Shown here: positions 9,526-18,238 of the stretch, piece by piece | Position numbering within the stretch: position 1 is the stretch's first letter | How the letters are laid out: every line of letters begins with the position of its first letter | NCBI RefSeq assembly: GCF_026262505.1 | Contig: NC_067205.1 | Location: 3,100,001-3,164,000 of the forward strand | Length of the DNA: 64,000 nt | Source: Trichomonas vaginalis G3 | Lineage: Eukaryota; Parabasalia; Trichomonadida; Trichomonadidae | Direction: 5' to 3' | Notes under the pieces: model-generated | The model's input: the letters and a program-made list of their open reading frames with translations, nothing else | Database searches by the model: none | What the model was told of the DNA's origin: nothing | Translations under genes and position numbers: made by a program

Positions 9526-10014
9526 ATGCCTCCGCATAGAATGGACAGAAGGTCTGCTAGAATAAAAGCAGAGTTGCAAAGATATGGTTGGAAAGTTTCG
9601 AAGAAGTTTAAATATAGGAAGGGAAGACCCATAAAAGTCTATGACAAATTGTCTGGTCTGACCTACGAGATGGACTTGGAAACAGCGCGCGCCAATTATC
9701 CAAACAGACTAGAGAGGTTAGAAGAAGAACGTCTTATGGACATGCCTTTCGATGTTAGTGAACCTCAAGTTGAAGGACACGACGGCTTTGCCAGATTCTA
9801 CTGGAAACATGACGAACAATTGCATCCTTTGAGAAGGAAAAAAGGAAAGGGTGAAGACACACATGCTCCCATGGAAAGAACAAGATATGCATATGAGAAG
9901 TATCGTGAAGTTAGAAGTCAAATTACATCTGGTCGAACCTTTACAGTAAACTTTGACGAAGGAAAGAACAAAGAAGGCTTCATGGGTGTACTTGCTGCAA
10001 CAAGACGGAAATAA
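9526..10014 (+). CDS. Basic 162-residue protein before the polymerase
   Basis: Very basic (RRSARIKAELQRYGW near the start), with a helical middle and a Lys-rich C-terminal part. It is preceded by a strong TTTTTTATTTTTATAGAAATG leader. The next frame overlaps its 3' end. Because of the position it may work with the polymerase, for example as a DNA-binding or terminal-protein-type region. This is inference; no family is recognised. Confidence 0.5.
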   Translation: MPPHRMDRRSARIKAELQRYGWKVSKKFKYRKGRPIKVYDKLSGLTYEMDLETARANYPNRLERLEEERLMDMPFDVSEPQVEGHDGFARFYWKHDEQLHPLRRKKGKGEDTHAPMERTRYAYEKYREVRSQITSGRTFTVNFDEGKNKEGFMGVLAATRRK

Positions 10015-11677
10015 GAAAGGATACAATCTCAGATTGACCATAACAGATTTGGACGGTCATATATACTATGCACATGGCAATGTCACAACAGCTGCAATGC
10101 TTCTTGACGCTTTCAAGACTACAAAGAGAGAACAAATGGTTGACTCCGACTCAGACATTTTGAATGCAATTGAAGGAATTGCAAGTGTCAAGTTCGAATG
10201 GTACCAACATAACCCTCAAGCAGTCAGACAACATGCTGGATACTTCCCCTTCATAAATAAGTCTGACATTGACTTGACAAGGTATGGAATTTACAATTCA
10301 ATTGAAACAATTGTCAATGAACCTTGCATTCTTACATGTCTCAGGAACTCTGGTCTTGTTACAGATGAGAAGATGAAGTATCTTGAGTCATGTGTGAAGA
10401 CAAGGTACATTCTCAGAGGTCAATTGGCAAAAATTGCACCGTTGGCAAATGTCAATATCCGAGTTAACATTCCGACTGAGAAAGGTTCTTCACACGACGA
10501 CTATGTTGTTGACTTCAAATTACCATGGTTGAAGATTGTAATTGTCCACAACCACTTCATGTTGAACGAAAGTCTTACAAACCCATTGTTCGGAAAAGGC
10601 AAGTGCAACATTGTCAGAGCTGTAAACATTCTTTTCGAGAAAGGTTTGTTGGAACCAATTCCAGATGACAAGCTGACAGAAACTTTTGTACCAAAAGACG
10701 AAACAAACTTTTCATTGTTAGCAAGACCAAAAGTTGTTCCAGACAAAGTTATAGCACAAAAGAAGTACACTGTTCCAAAAGGAGTTGGATTGTTCGGATA
10801 CCAACCTGAACCAGAAGAACTTCCAATGAGGTTGCAAGAACTTCAAGATGCTATAAACAAACTTCCATTGAGACATCCAATTGACGTCAAATTGTATTGG
10901 AGAGCATCGGAGTTAGGTCAGAAGGTTTTATATGAAACAGGTTGCTTCGACGATGTTTATGAGATAGCAGGCGAAGTTTCTCAGAAGATAAGAGACTCAC
11001 TTGAATTTCCACGAACTGGACCCATTGGTTGCGACAAGTTCGACTCAAACGAAAAGATATACTATGTCGACCTTAACGCTGCATACATGAGGTTCGTCCA
11101 ATATATCCCGACTGGAATTCCAAACGAAGACGGTGAGTTCCCAGGAAGGAACTATACAGTTGGAAAAGTCATACAACAACTGTATGATATTAGGAAAGCT
11201 TCAAACCCCAAACTTGCAATGACACTCAAATTGCTTATGAATTCGACATGGGGATATTCCATTAAGAAACCTCAAAAGATGAAGAGTAAACACTATGAGA
11301 AGGTCGACAACTTTGTTGAAAGGTTCTCCCCTTTTGTTTTGAAATACGAATTTACTCAAGGTCAAGGTGGCTTAGTAACCACAGTAAAACCTATTGTCGA
11401 ACATTGGTCTTATCCTCAGTTCGCAAAGGCAGTCCTTGACAACTACAACAAATTCTTCTCCGAAGTCAAATCCAAAGTGAAGGTTTACTATGAGAACATT
11501 GACGCACTCATGACGAACGAAGAAGGATACAACAAACTCATTGAAATGGGAATGGTCGGTGAAAAGATGGGCTGTTTTAAGCTAGATAAGGTATTTTCCG
11601 AAGTTCATGTCCTCTCCAAGCGTAAGTACTGGGGCATACTTGAAGACGGCACAGAAATAAAACATTGCATGAAGTAA
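9953..11677 (+). CDS. Family B (protein-primed type) DNA polymerase region
   Basis: About 574 residues with a recognisable family B palm. Motif A-like YYVDLNAAYMRF lies near residue 370, the motif B-like KLLMNSTWGYS helix near 424, and a motif C-like YYENIDAL strand near 513. In Polintons this enzyme copies the element by protein priming. The palm is divergent from that of element B (57598-61077), which supports separate lineages. The start is uncertain because the frame begins inside the preceding gene. Confidence 0.7.
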   Translation: MTKERTKKASWVYLLQQDGNKKGYNLRLTITDLDGHIYYAHGNVTTAAMLLDAFKTTKREQMVDSDSDILNAIEGIASVKFEWYQHNPQAVRQHAGYFPFINKSDIDLTRYGIYNSIETIVNEPCILTCLRNSGLVTDEKMKYLESCVKTRYILRGQLAKIAPLANVNIRVNIPTEKGSSHDDYVVDFKLPWLKIVIVHNHFMLNESLTNPLFGKGKCNIVRAVNILFEKGLLEPIPDDKLTETFVPKDETNFSLLARPKVVPDKVIAQKKYTVPKGVGLFGYQPEPEELPMRLQELQDAINKLPLRHPIDVKLYWRASELGQKVLYETGCFDDVYEIAGEVSQKIRDSLEFPRTGPIGCDKFDSNEKIYYVDLNAAYMRFVQYIPTGIPNEDGEFPGRNYTVGKVIQQLYDIRKASNPKLAMTLKLLMNSTWGYSIKKPQKMKSKHYEKVDNFVERFSPFVLKYEFTQGQGGLVTTVKPIVEHWSYPQFAKAVLDNYNKFFSEVKSKVKVYYENIDALMTNEEGYNKLIEMGMVGEKMGCFKLDKVFSEVHVLSKRKYWGILEDGTEIKHCMK

Positions 11678-11684
11678 AAAATTT

Positions 11685-11792
11685 TTATTCGAATTTGAAT
11701 CGGACAGGTCGAGTTACACCATTCTTGGTCTCAAACTCATATATAACCTGTTTGTTTGTATTTTCGTCGACTATGGCACGAGACACGAACAT
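11685..11792 (-). CDS. Possible 35-residue frame
   Basis: Reads MFVSRAIVDENTNKQVIYEF and ends KFE, just downstream of the polymerase stop and on the opposite strand. Composition looks protein-like, but length is short and no leader motif is evident. Weakly supported. Confidence 0.25.
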   Translation of the reverse strand: MFVSRAIVDENTNKQVIYEFETKNGVTRPVRFKFE

Positions 11793-11822
11793 TGACCAAA
11801 CGTACAAAAAGTGTCATTTCGG

Positions 11823-12086
11823 ATGGTCACGCAGCCAATCGCATTCGAGCACTTCGAAGAAGCCTTACGTTCCAAGGGAGAGGGTGTCTGGTGCAAGGGA
11901 GAGGTCATGAGACTCTACGAGCAGTACATCCTCAATGCCTGGGAGGACAAATCGTCCTTGGATTGGCAAATCTACCAACTCCTCTGGGACGACCTCCTAC
12001 GCAACTGGGAGAACGAAAGAGTCCAATTCAAAGGTCGGGAACTAATTTTGCAAATTGACCTTAATTTCACATACTTATCCAAATAA
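11823..12086 (+). CDS. Small Trp-rich protein
   Basis: An 87-residue frame from the ATG at 11823. It is rich in W, E and L with a helical middle (AWEDKSSLDWQIYQLLWDD). No family recognised. Base composition is less AT-rich than neighbours. The start is uncertain and the usual T-rich leader is not obvious. Confidence 0.4.
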   Translation: MVTQPIAFEHFEEALRSKGEGVWCKGEVMRLYEQYILNAWEDKSSLDWQIYQLLWDDLLRNWENERVQFKGRELILQIDLNFTYLSK

Positions 12087-12135
12087 ACACCTAAATTTAC
12101 TTGGGGTTTCCCCCTAAAATAAAATTTTTTTACTC

Positions 12136-12840
12136 TTAGAACCACTCGAGGTTCTCCTTACGGTTGTTGAGCTTGTCACCGTCAATGTGTCTGACCTTCG
12201 TCCTCTTGTTTGGATTTGGAACCCATTGAATTGCGACAAGCTTGCCCATGGAGATTGAACCGTAATTCCGAAGGGTAAGGTTCAAGTGTCCCAAGTTGTT
12301 GAGAACTGGGGTAAGAACCTTGCCGGTCTCCTTGTTGCGGATTTGGTATGGGTAGGGTTGGGAAATTTCGTAAGTGTCATCGGCAACAAGGGTTGCCCAA
12401 ACTTCCTCTTCTTCGTGTTTCTCTTCTTCCTCTTCTTCCTCTTCCTCTTCTTCGTGTTTCTCTTCTTCCTCGACAATTCCTTCTTCAATTCTGTGTTCAC
12501 GAAGTACGGTGTTGGAGGTTCTGTCCTTTCCGAGTACCTTCCAGATGGCATCTATCTCTTCGAAGAAACGGTAGATGAGTCTGGAAAGGTCTCGGTTCTC
12601 TCTCGCGTAAATGCGCAAGGTTTCCGTCAAATCGCTCAGGACTTTCTCATTGGAAGCTTGGTTCATGAGGAACTCACCTTTAAGTCCCTTCATCTCTTCC
12701 ATAAGACTACTTTGGAGAGTCTTAACGGTGTTTGTCAGATGAGCTTTCAAATTCAAAATTTGAATTTGAACTGGGCGCTTGTCTGGCAACATTGAAAGGA
12801 CATCTGCCATTGTGTTCGGCTTCGGTGCTTGTTCGGACAT
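12136..12840 (-). CDS. Acidic protein with C-terminal HNH-type nuclease module
   Basis: A 234-residue protein. An N-terminal helical region (about 1-120) is followed by a nearly pure Glu tract (about 123-147). The C-terminal domain ends with VRHIDGDKLNNRKENLEWF, the hallmark of HNH_3 homing-type nucleases (His, then DGD, then the N-x3-NLEW helix). The preceding KVLTPVLNNLGHLNLTL part resembles the beta strands found before this motif in phage HNH proteins. It may be a homing nuclease or an HNH domain captured onto an element protein. Activity is unproven. Confidence 0.65.
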   Translation of the reverse strand: MSEQAPKPNTMADVLSMLPDKRPVQIQILNLKAHLTNTVKTLQSSLMEEMKGLKGEFLMNQASNEKVLSDLTETLRIYARENRDLSRLIYRFFEEIDAIWKVLGKDRTSNTVLREHRIEEGIVEEEEKHEEEEEEEEEEEKHEEEEVWATLVADDTYEISQPYPYQIRNKETGKVLTPVLNNLGHLNLTLRNYGSISMGKLVAIQWVPNPNKRTKVRHIDGDKLNNRKENLEWF

Positions 12841-12872
12841 CGAAAAAATGAAGTGGTTTGAGAATGACGGTT

Positions 12873-13457
12873 TTACTTCAAAAAGCTTGTTATGACGGTT
12901 AAGTCATACAACAAGTTTAAAATAATATCTTGTTCTTCTTCTGAACGTTTGTTGTCTCTTCCGATAAAAGTTTCGAACATGAGAACCAAAAAACGTTTTT
13001 TGAGATTGCGGAAGAGTTCAGGCAAACGTTCATATTCTGGATATGTTGGGAGCAGTTCAAAACATCTGAGCTGACTTTCGGACAAAATTGGGACAATGTC
13101 AGAAAATTCATCTTTGGTCGGACTGCATGAAGGTAAGTCCCTTACATGTAAGTAGCTCTGGTAAAGTCTTCTCATTTCTGCTAACTTTTGGAGTATAGCT
13201 TCGTAGTTTAGAAGTTTTAATTTTAATTGTCTTATTCCACTCTTTACTTCTAAACGGTAAGTATCCATGAGGTCAAGAGTAGCTTTGGTAGCTTTAAGTG
13301 GAGCTATTTGTTCCTTGACTTCTGCAATTTTGGTTGCAATTGTGGTTTGAGCTCCTTCAAGTTCGCCGTCTATGTCGTTCTCAACGCCTTCAACCATGGC
13401 TTGAAACTCTTCATCGGTCCATTGAGATTGGTGTGGGACGAATTTAACTTGCTTCAT
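12873..13457 (-). CDS. Helical 194-residue protein
   Basis: Mostly alpha-helical with a probable coiled coil over residues 35-95 (AEVKEQIAPLKATKATLDLM region) and a second helical bundle to the end. It has two internal Cys and no catalytic motif. It lies in the minus-strand run 12136-14178 with short spacers and is probably co-regulated with it. Function unknown. Confidence 0.55.
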   Translation of the reverse strand: MKQVKFVPHQSQWTDEEFQAMVEGVENDIDGELEGAQTTIATKIAEVKEQIAPLKATKATLDLMDTYRLEVKSGIRQLKLKLLNYEAILQKLAEMRRLYQSYLHVRDLPSCSPTKDEFSDIVPILSESQLRCFELLPTYPEYERLPELFRNLKKRFLVLMFETFIGRDNKRSEEEQDIILNLLYDLTVITSFLK

Positions 13458-13479
13458 TCAAAAAATGAAAAAAATGTTT

Positions 13480-13776
13480 TTACTCAAAGCGTGCCATGTA
13501 TATGGCTATAAGAAACTTACCAGAAGGCTTCTTCTTCACATGAGTCTTTGGCAACTTGAGTGTTGGTGTTGGAGTTCTTGGGGGAGGTGGCTCTGAAATT
13601 TCAAATCTCTCTCGAGCGCAACAACAGATGTCAGAATAACATTCCCCACTGTCCTTCTTGCCACCATAAATTGTATATTGACCGAACTTGCATTTGCAGG
13701 AAGACCGGTCAATACAAGGTTCACAGTTGAAATAGTTGTACACAAACCTGTTGAGTACGAGTGTGAGTAAAAACAT
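13480..13776 (-). CDS. Small cysteine-rich protein
   Basis: A 98-residue protein with a hydrophobic N-terminus (MFLLTLVLNRFVYNYF) that may be a signal or anchor. About nine Cys follow (CEPCIDRSSCKCKFG, CYSDICCCARE), then a Pro/Thr-rich linker and a basic tail. The Cys spacing suggests a disulfide or zinc-binding knot. No family recognised. Confidence 0.5.
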   Translation of the reverse strand: MFLLTLVLNRFVYNYFNCEPCIDRSSCKCKFGQYTIYGGKKDSGECYSDICCCARERFEISEPPPPRTPTPTLKLPKTHVKKKPSGKFLIAIYMARFE

Positions 13777-13803
13777 AAAAAAAGTGAAGTTAAACGTTAA
13801 GGT

Positions 13804-14178
13804 TTACTGAATTGGTTGGATGTCGCCTTCACAGGTTATGTAGAACGGCTGACCCGAGAAGTGAAGGAGAGACTGAATTGCCAATTTCATATGGGGTAGG
13901 GGGTTCTCCTTGTTTGGTATTTTTATCCAAGGACGTTTGTTTAGGAACTTAACAAGAGCTTCTCTTTTGGCGTCCTTTATGCCATCGTAGGCTGTCCCGT
14001 CTGGTATTTGAATTGGAATTCCAGTCGAAGTCTCGAGATTCAAGACAGCCCTTCCAGAAATAGCGGTGAACTTGACCTTGGGCTTCATTACCCTGCGCAA
14101 GTACTGCTTAACAACTTCATTTATCTCTATAAGGTAAATTGCCTCGTCAAATCCTTCTGGCATTCCGAGTCCTTCCAT
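13804..14178 (-). CDS. Unrecognised 124-residue protein
   Basis: Start taken at the ATG at 14178 (MEGLGMPEGFDEAIYLI), because the frame further upstream only runs through the 22-bp repeat array. The sequence is alpha/beta with a basic middle. It is divergent from the gene at 14451, with the repeat array between the two starts. Function unknown. Confidence 0.5.
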   Translation of the reverse strand: MEGLGMPEGFDEAIYLIEINEVVKQYLRRVMKPKVKFTAISGRAVLNLETSTGIPIQIPDGTAYDGIKDAKREALVKFLNKRPWIKIPNKENPLPHMKLAIQSLLHFSGQPFYITCEGDIQPIQ

Positions 14179-14440
14179 CCGACAGGAAAATATTTTCCCG
14201 ACAACTGGAAAAACTTTTCCCGACAACTGGAAAAAATTTTCCCGACGACAGGAAGGACTCTTCCAGTTGTCCGTCCGTAAACCATTCAAATTTTCGAAAA
14301 TTGAGAACTTTTGGTCAAACTTCAGAAAAAGTTTTTCCTTCCGACAGAAAAAGTTTTTCCTTCCGACAGAAAAAGTTTTTCCTTCCGACAGGAAAGGTTT
14401 TTCCTTCCGACAGGAAAGGTTTTTCCTTCCGACGGTTAAG
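14173..14440. repeat. Two 22-bp hairpin arrays between divergent genes
   Basis: A left cluster (14173-14260, about four units) and a right cluster (14331-14440, five units) both have a 22-bp period. Left units read TTTTCCCGACAACTGGAAAA, right units TTTTTCCTTCCGACAGGAAA. Each unit can fold into a small stem with a loop carrying CGAC. They fill the spacer between the starts at 14178 and 14451, so a regulatory role is likely. Confidence 0.75.
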
Positions 14441-14450
14441 CCACAAACAG

Positions 14451-15026
14451 ATGTCCGACGTACCACCAACCGAGCCCATTCCCAAACCAGAGGAACCTAA
14501 AGCACCAGCCCCTGCACCTCAGCAACCTCAGTTCCAGCAAGTACCTCCGATTTACTACCAATTTCCACCTCAAGGTTACTACCTACCACAAGGCTTCCCG
14601 AACTACCCTCCTCCTCAGCCTATGCCTTACTTCCCCAACCCTTGGATGTTTATGCAAAACCCTGCCCCACAATTCCAATCCCAATCGAAGAGAGACCAAG
14701 ACTTCGAAGAAGGTCTGAACCGCTTACGCAAAGATTATGCTACTGCCCCTATGGAAGACGACAGGCTTTCAGTCTCTTCCCTCAAATCGACCGATTCGAC
14801 TCGTACCACAGATTCGGTTCGTGACCGTGAAGACTACCTCAAGCAGTCTGAGAGACTCTTCATCCTACAACCATTTACAGTTGGAGCTCTCAAGAACATG
14901 CGCAATTACGAAGGTCAGACACCAGCTGGAGACCGCAAAACAGACGTACTCGCAAGAGCAGTCCAACTGGTCAAGACAAAGACTGAGATAGTCGACTTCA
15001 TTCTTGCAGCTTGCCCATACAAGTAA
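14451..15026 (+). CDS. Pro/Gln-rich 191-residue protein
   Basis: The N-terminal half is Pro/Gln/Tyr-rich and disordered (repeats of PPIYYQFPPQG type). The middle is Ser/Asp/Arg-rich, and the C-terminal about 50 residues are helical. The start at 14451 (MSDVPPTEPIPKPEEP) lies just after the 22-bp repeats. No family recognised. A scaffold or virion-surface role is possible but unproven. Confidence 0.55.
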   Translation: MSDVPPTEPIPKPEEPKAPAPAPQQPQFQQVPPIYYQFPPQGYYLPQGFPNYPPPQPMPYFPNPWMFMQNPAPQFQSQSKRDQDFEEGLNRLRKDYATAPMEDDRLSVSSLKSTDSTRTTDSVRDREDYLKQSERLFILQPFTVGALKNMRNYEGQTPAGDRKTDVLARAVQLVKTKTEIVDFILAACPYK

Positions 15027-15054
15027 AAAAATAAACAATTACGAGTTAAACTTT

Positions 15055-15255
15055 TTATTCTTTCTTTTCTGAGTTGTTTAGAGCTGGTTTCTCTTGTAGG
15101 AACCTTTCGTACTCTTCCATGGTCATGTAATTGCGAATTTGGTACGCAATTCCAGGTTCGTTGTTTTTGAACCTTACGTATGTAACGCTTCCATCCTCCT
15201 CAGGGAAGTAAGCTGCTAACATCTGACCAAGTTTTCTCGGTGACTCGGAGCTCAT
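15055..15255 (-). CDS. Small 66-residue protein
   Basis: Reads MSSESPRKLGQMLAAYF onward, mixed alpha/beta with a charged tail. It lies in a cluster of short genes with A/T-rich leaders. No family recognised. Confidence 0.4.
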   Translation of the reverse strand: MSSESPRKLGQMLAAYFPEEDGSVTYVRFKNNEPGIAYQIRNYMTMEEYERFLQEKPALNNSEKKE

Positions 15256-15295
15256 AAAAATGTCACTTTTTAAACGTTAAGTTTTTAGTCTTATT

Positions 15296-15490
15296 TTACC
15301 CTTTGTTTACCCTTTGTTTGTCAAGGTAGTATTGGAGTGCAATTTCTCCAAATTCTCTGTGTCGGAGTTCTTCAGCATTTTCCAAGGTGTACCTGGAGAA
15401 CTCAAAGAAGTTGTCAAGAAGATACTGCCATGCTGCTCTTCTGAGTTCGTCGGTATTTTGGAAGTGTTGCACCTTCGAGTCTTCGGACAT
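15296..15490 (-). CDS. Small helical 64-residue protein
   Basis: Reads MSEDSKVQHFQNTDELRRAA onward, predicted helical and acidic/aromatic. An overlapping shifted frame exists, but this one has the A-rich leader before its ATG. No family recognised. Confidence 0.4.
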   Translation of the reverse strand: MSEDSKVQHFQNTDELRRAAWQYLLDNFFEFSRYTLENAEELRHREFGEIALQYYLDKQRVNKG

Positions 15491-15533
15491 GAAAAAATAA
15501 CACTTTTTCTATTAAACCGTTTTGGCATTTCTC

Positions 15534-15713
15534 ATGAGTGAGTATAGTTCTGCCGAACCATTGGAAGAGAAGAAGTACCCTTGCTGGCAAAAGACAAAAA
15601 TAGTTGCCTTAGTTGTCATTGCAATTGTACTCGTAATTGAATTTATTGTACTTCTCTTCACGTACATAAAACTCAGCAATGGTATTTGCTTTAAGAAGCT
15701 ACCATCTTACTAA
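15534..15713 (+). CDS. Small single-pass membrane protein
   Basis: A 59-residue protein beginning MSEYSSAEPLEEKKYPCW. One strong membrane segment (residues 23-48, rich in V, I, L and F) and a short basic Cys-containing tail. Start at 15534 chosen over an upstream in-frame ATG at 15522 because it fits a soluble N-terminus. Likely membrane-associated element protein; function unknown. Confidence 0.5.
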   Translation: MSEYSSAEPLEEKKYPCWQKTKIVALVVIAIVLVIEFIVLLFTYIKLSNGICFKKLPSY

Positions 15714-15776
15714 GACTAAACACTTAGATTTTTCAAGCTTGACTTTTTACAATTTGAATTTTGTCATAAATTTACA

Positions 15777-15972
15777 CCAAAAATAATGTTTAGGTGAAGA
15801 GGTGAGATTTCACCTCTTTTTTCACCTGTTTTTTCACCTCATGAATTTTCATGATTTCATCGTAAATGTTTTGTCGAAACTTCATCGTAATGAGCGTAAA
15901 TGACCCAAAAATAATGTTTAGGTGAAGAGGTGAGATTTCACCTCTTTTTTCACCTGTTTTTTCACCTCATGA
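15777..15972. repeat. AGGTGAAA word arrays, two copies 128 bp apart
   Basis: Two units (15777-15843 and 15904-15972). Each reads CCAAAAATAATGTTTA, then AGGTGAAGAGGTGAGATTTC closing a palindrome, then TTCACCT words, then CATGA. Between them lies a stretch with TTCATCGTAAATGTTTTGTC, the reverse complement of the 25-bp repeat at 27.5-27.8 kb. They lie just before the gene at 16041. Confidence 0.8.
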
Positions 15973-16040
15973 GTTTTCCCGAAATAAAAAATAAAGTTGG
16001 TTTTTTTAAAAAAATATTTTTTTATTTTTATTGTAAGAAC

Positions 16041-16955
16041 ATGTTAGCAACAACAGCACCAAACTCGTTAGTCATGAACCCAACTTCAATGTTAGTAGAG
16101 ATGAAAAGCTTCATTCCTTCTTCATATACTTTCGAAACAAAAATCCAGAAGATAAAGCAAGAACTTCTCCAAGGAGTTTTAGACTGTAGTGCAAAAGATG
16201 AAACAAATGAACAGTATCTTTATGAAATGCAGGACATTATTGACCATTTACCCAAATTGCCTGAAATCCAACAACAAAAACTAACTATTCCTGAATTCGA
16301 CGAAATAGAAGTCAAAGCAACTGACTCAGTAGAAATAAAGAAGTTCATACGTAAAGTAAATTATGAATTCCTTGGTTTTCATTGCAACCATAAGGTTATG
16401 GACAAAGATTGCGACATGGTATATAAGAATGTTTCTGACCTTTACAAATCCGAAGAATTTAAGACCTACGACAACTTTGTTTCGTTAGTTGCAAAATGTG
16501 TTTGGGAAATAAGAGATAAAGATAGTAGGGGTAAGGTATGGAACGAACAAATAAAACCCGCTATGTTCGAGATGAAGAAAACCATTGACGCCTTAGTCAT
16601 ACTAGCAGGTAAGATTTCAATGTACAATGCTAAAATGAACCCACAATGTTCAAAATGTAAAGCAGCAATGAGGAAATATAACTACTCCGTCAAAGAGATA
16701 GAAAGAATGCGAAACGACTATGCAGACTTAAAGAAAGAAGCAGAAAAGCCAGCAGAAGATAAAATGGATATGTTGACATTTCTTAATAAAAACTATCCAA
16801 CAGCAGAAGATTTCCTTCTATCTGACGTCAAGAAGAAGTATAAAGAAACTTTCGGTATCGTTAAAACATTCGATGTACTGACAGAAGAAATAGAAGCTAC
16901 GAAATTGTTTAGGATTTCAAATATACATCATACAATTCATGTAAAACGCTTATAA
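16041..16955 (+). CDS. Unrecognised protein flanked by inverted word arrays
   Basis: A 304-residue protein; start at 16041 after a T-rich leader with GTAAGAAC before ATG. The middle has a CSKC pair (about residue 205) in a Lys-rich region. The C-terminal about 75 residues (LTFLNKNYPTAEDFLLSDV onward, ending HTIHVKRL) look like a small helical DNA-binding domain. Inverted AGGTGAAA arrays flank it on both sides, and the last codons (HVKRL) are duplicated at 17115-17131 along with the array. This suggests a cassette that may bind its own repeats, which is inference. Confidence 0.6.
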   Translation: MLATTAPNSLVMNPTSMLVEMKSFIPSSYTFETKIQKIKQELLQGVLDCSAKDETNEQYLYEMQDIIDHLPKLPEIQQQKLTIPEFDEIEVKATDSVEIKKFIRKVNYEFLGFHCNHKVMDKDCDMVYKNVSDLYKSEEFKTYDNFVSLVAKCVWEIRDKDSRGKVWNEQIKPAMFEMKKTIDALVILAGKISMYNAKMNPQCSKCKAAMRKYNYSVKEIERMRNDYADLKKEAEKPAEDKMDMLTFLNKNYPTAEDFLLSDVKKKYKETFGIVKTFDVLTEEIEATKLFRISNIHHTIHVKRL

Positions 16956-16960
16956 AATAA

Positions 16961-17235
16961 CAGGTGAAAAAAGAGGTGAAAAAAGAGGTGAAATCTCACC
17001 TCTTCACCTAAAATATATTTTTATTGAATTCAGCAACAAAATTCTGAGTAAAATAATTTTTAGGGCTTGTGTCAAACCGTTGAGTTTTCACAAAATTTAA
17101 AAAATAACGTTTACCATGTGAAACGCTTATAAAATAACTGAGGTGAAAAAACAGGTGAAAAAACAGGTGAAAAAAGAGGTGAAATCTCACCTCTTCACCT
17201 AAAATATATTTTTATTGAATTCAGCAACAAAATTC
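16961..17235. repeat. AGGTGAAA word arrays, inverted, two copies
   Basis: Units at 16961-17022 and 17140-17214 are the reverse complement of those at 15777-15972: GAGGTGAAAAAA words, then a palindrome (GAGGTGAAATCTCACCTC), then ATATATTTTTATTGAATTCA. Both share CGCTTATAAAATAAC before and GAATTCAGCAACAAAATTC after, so the block was tandemly duplicated (about 180 bp) and the copy took along the end of the preceding gene. The interval to 17326 has no further gene. Confidence 0.8.
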
Positions 17236-17326
17236 ATGAATTTCCTCATATGCTTGCTTCCCTCGGAAAACCGAGAGAAGAACAGCGAGTAGTGAAAAAA
17301 CCCTGGTCGCCAAAACTCTTTATTTT

Positions 17327-18202
17327 TCAAGCTTGACTTTTTACAATTTGAACTTTGTTTGCGTAGATATGAATTCTGAAAGAAGTATGAGGGTCTTGTA
17401 TGACTTTGTACTTCTCCCATAGTTCATGTCTGTCAAACTTACCTGCCATGGACTCTTTCATAAGTTCCATGAAATCGTCTTCGGACAATCCGGGGAAAAG
17501 TATAATGTCAGTCAGTATTCTTTTAACATCCTTACTTAAACTCTTTGCTGTCTGTACACAAATGACAACTGAGATGTTAAAGTGTCTGAGCTTCTTAAGA
17601 ATTCGACACATGTCTTGTTCTCTGTTCTTTAACAAAGGATGAGAGGCGAAATCATCTAAGATAAGAAGACATCTATGAGGGTACGTTTTCCAATCGTAAG
17701 ATTGCAATTTCTTCGAAATGTATTCTATCTCTTTCTGTTTGTTTCTGAAGTGTTTCTTCTCTAATATTCTCTGCATTTCCTCATTTGGGTCTTTAAACTT
17801 CGAATTTATATACTCATTTATAGCATTGTACTTCAAAACTCTTCTTTGGTACTTCTTTATCCAATCTAACAACTCAGAGTCTTTTATACATACTAACTTA
17901 GACTTTTTTATAATATCTTTGAACGAATTTACGGTTTGGTCAAATTGACCAGAAGTACTACAAATGACAACTAACTCATAGAATGGGTTCTTCTCATCTA
18001 GTTCTTGTTGTTGTGCAGCCATTTTAAGATAAGTGAAAGTCTTACCCGACCCAGGTGGTGCGATTAGACCTGTTATACCATTCTGAGCAAATAGGAACTT
18101 GTCATGTATGGGTTTTATCTGAGCATTTTCTAACTTCCTCTTGTTCTTGTTTAAAACATTCTCAAATTTCTTGTCAATGTCAGCAAACTTTTTTTCTAAC
18201 AT
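17327..18202 (-). CDS. Packaging ATPase (FtsK/HerA, A32-like)
   Basis: About 291 residues. Walker A GLIAPPGSGKTFTYL near residue 45, Walker B CLLILDDFASHPLL near residue 175, and a sensor-type strand (ISVVICVQTAKSLS) after it. This is the arrangement of viral DNA-packaging ATPases that push DNA into capsids. Start taken at 18202; the frame runs further but would overlap the divergent gene at 18239. The shared 36-base spacer carries mirrored T-rich leaders. Confidence 0.85.
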   Translation of the reverse strand: MLEKKFADIDKKFENVLNKNKRKLENAQIKPIHDKFLFAQNGITGLIAPPGSGKTFTYLKMAAQQQELDEKNPFYELVVICSTSGQFDQTVNSFKDIIKKSKLVCIKDSELLDWIKKYQRRVLKYNAINEYINSKFKDPNEEMQRILEKKHFRNKQKEIEYISKKLQSYDWKTYPHRCLLILDDFASHPLLKNREQDMCRILKKLRHFNISVVICVQTAKSLSKDVKRILTDIILFPGLSEDDFMELMKESMAGKFDRHELWEKYKVIQDPHTSFRIHIYANKVQIVKSQA

Positions 18203-18238
18203 ATTTTTAGAAAAATTAAAAATTTTATCTTTTAGAAA

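Noticed and set aside
12286-12795. Plus-strand frame with long Phe/Leu runs
   Set aside because: It is the antisense of the Glu tract of the HNH-tailed protein.
14139-14500. Long in-frame upstream extensions through the 22-bp repeats
   Set aside because: The translated part is only repeat sequence; the ATG-proximal starts at 14178 and 14451 are more plausible.
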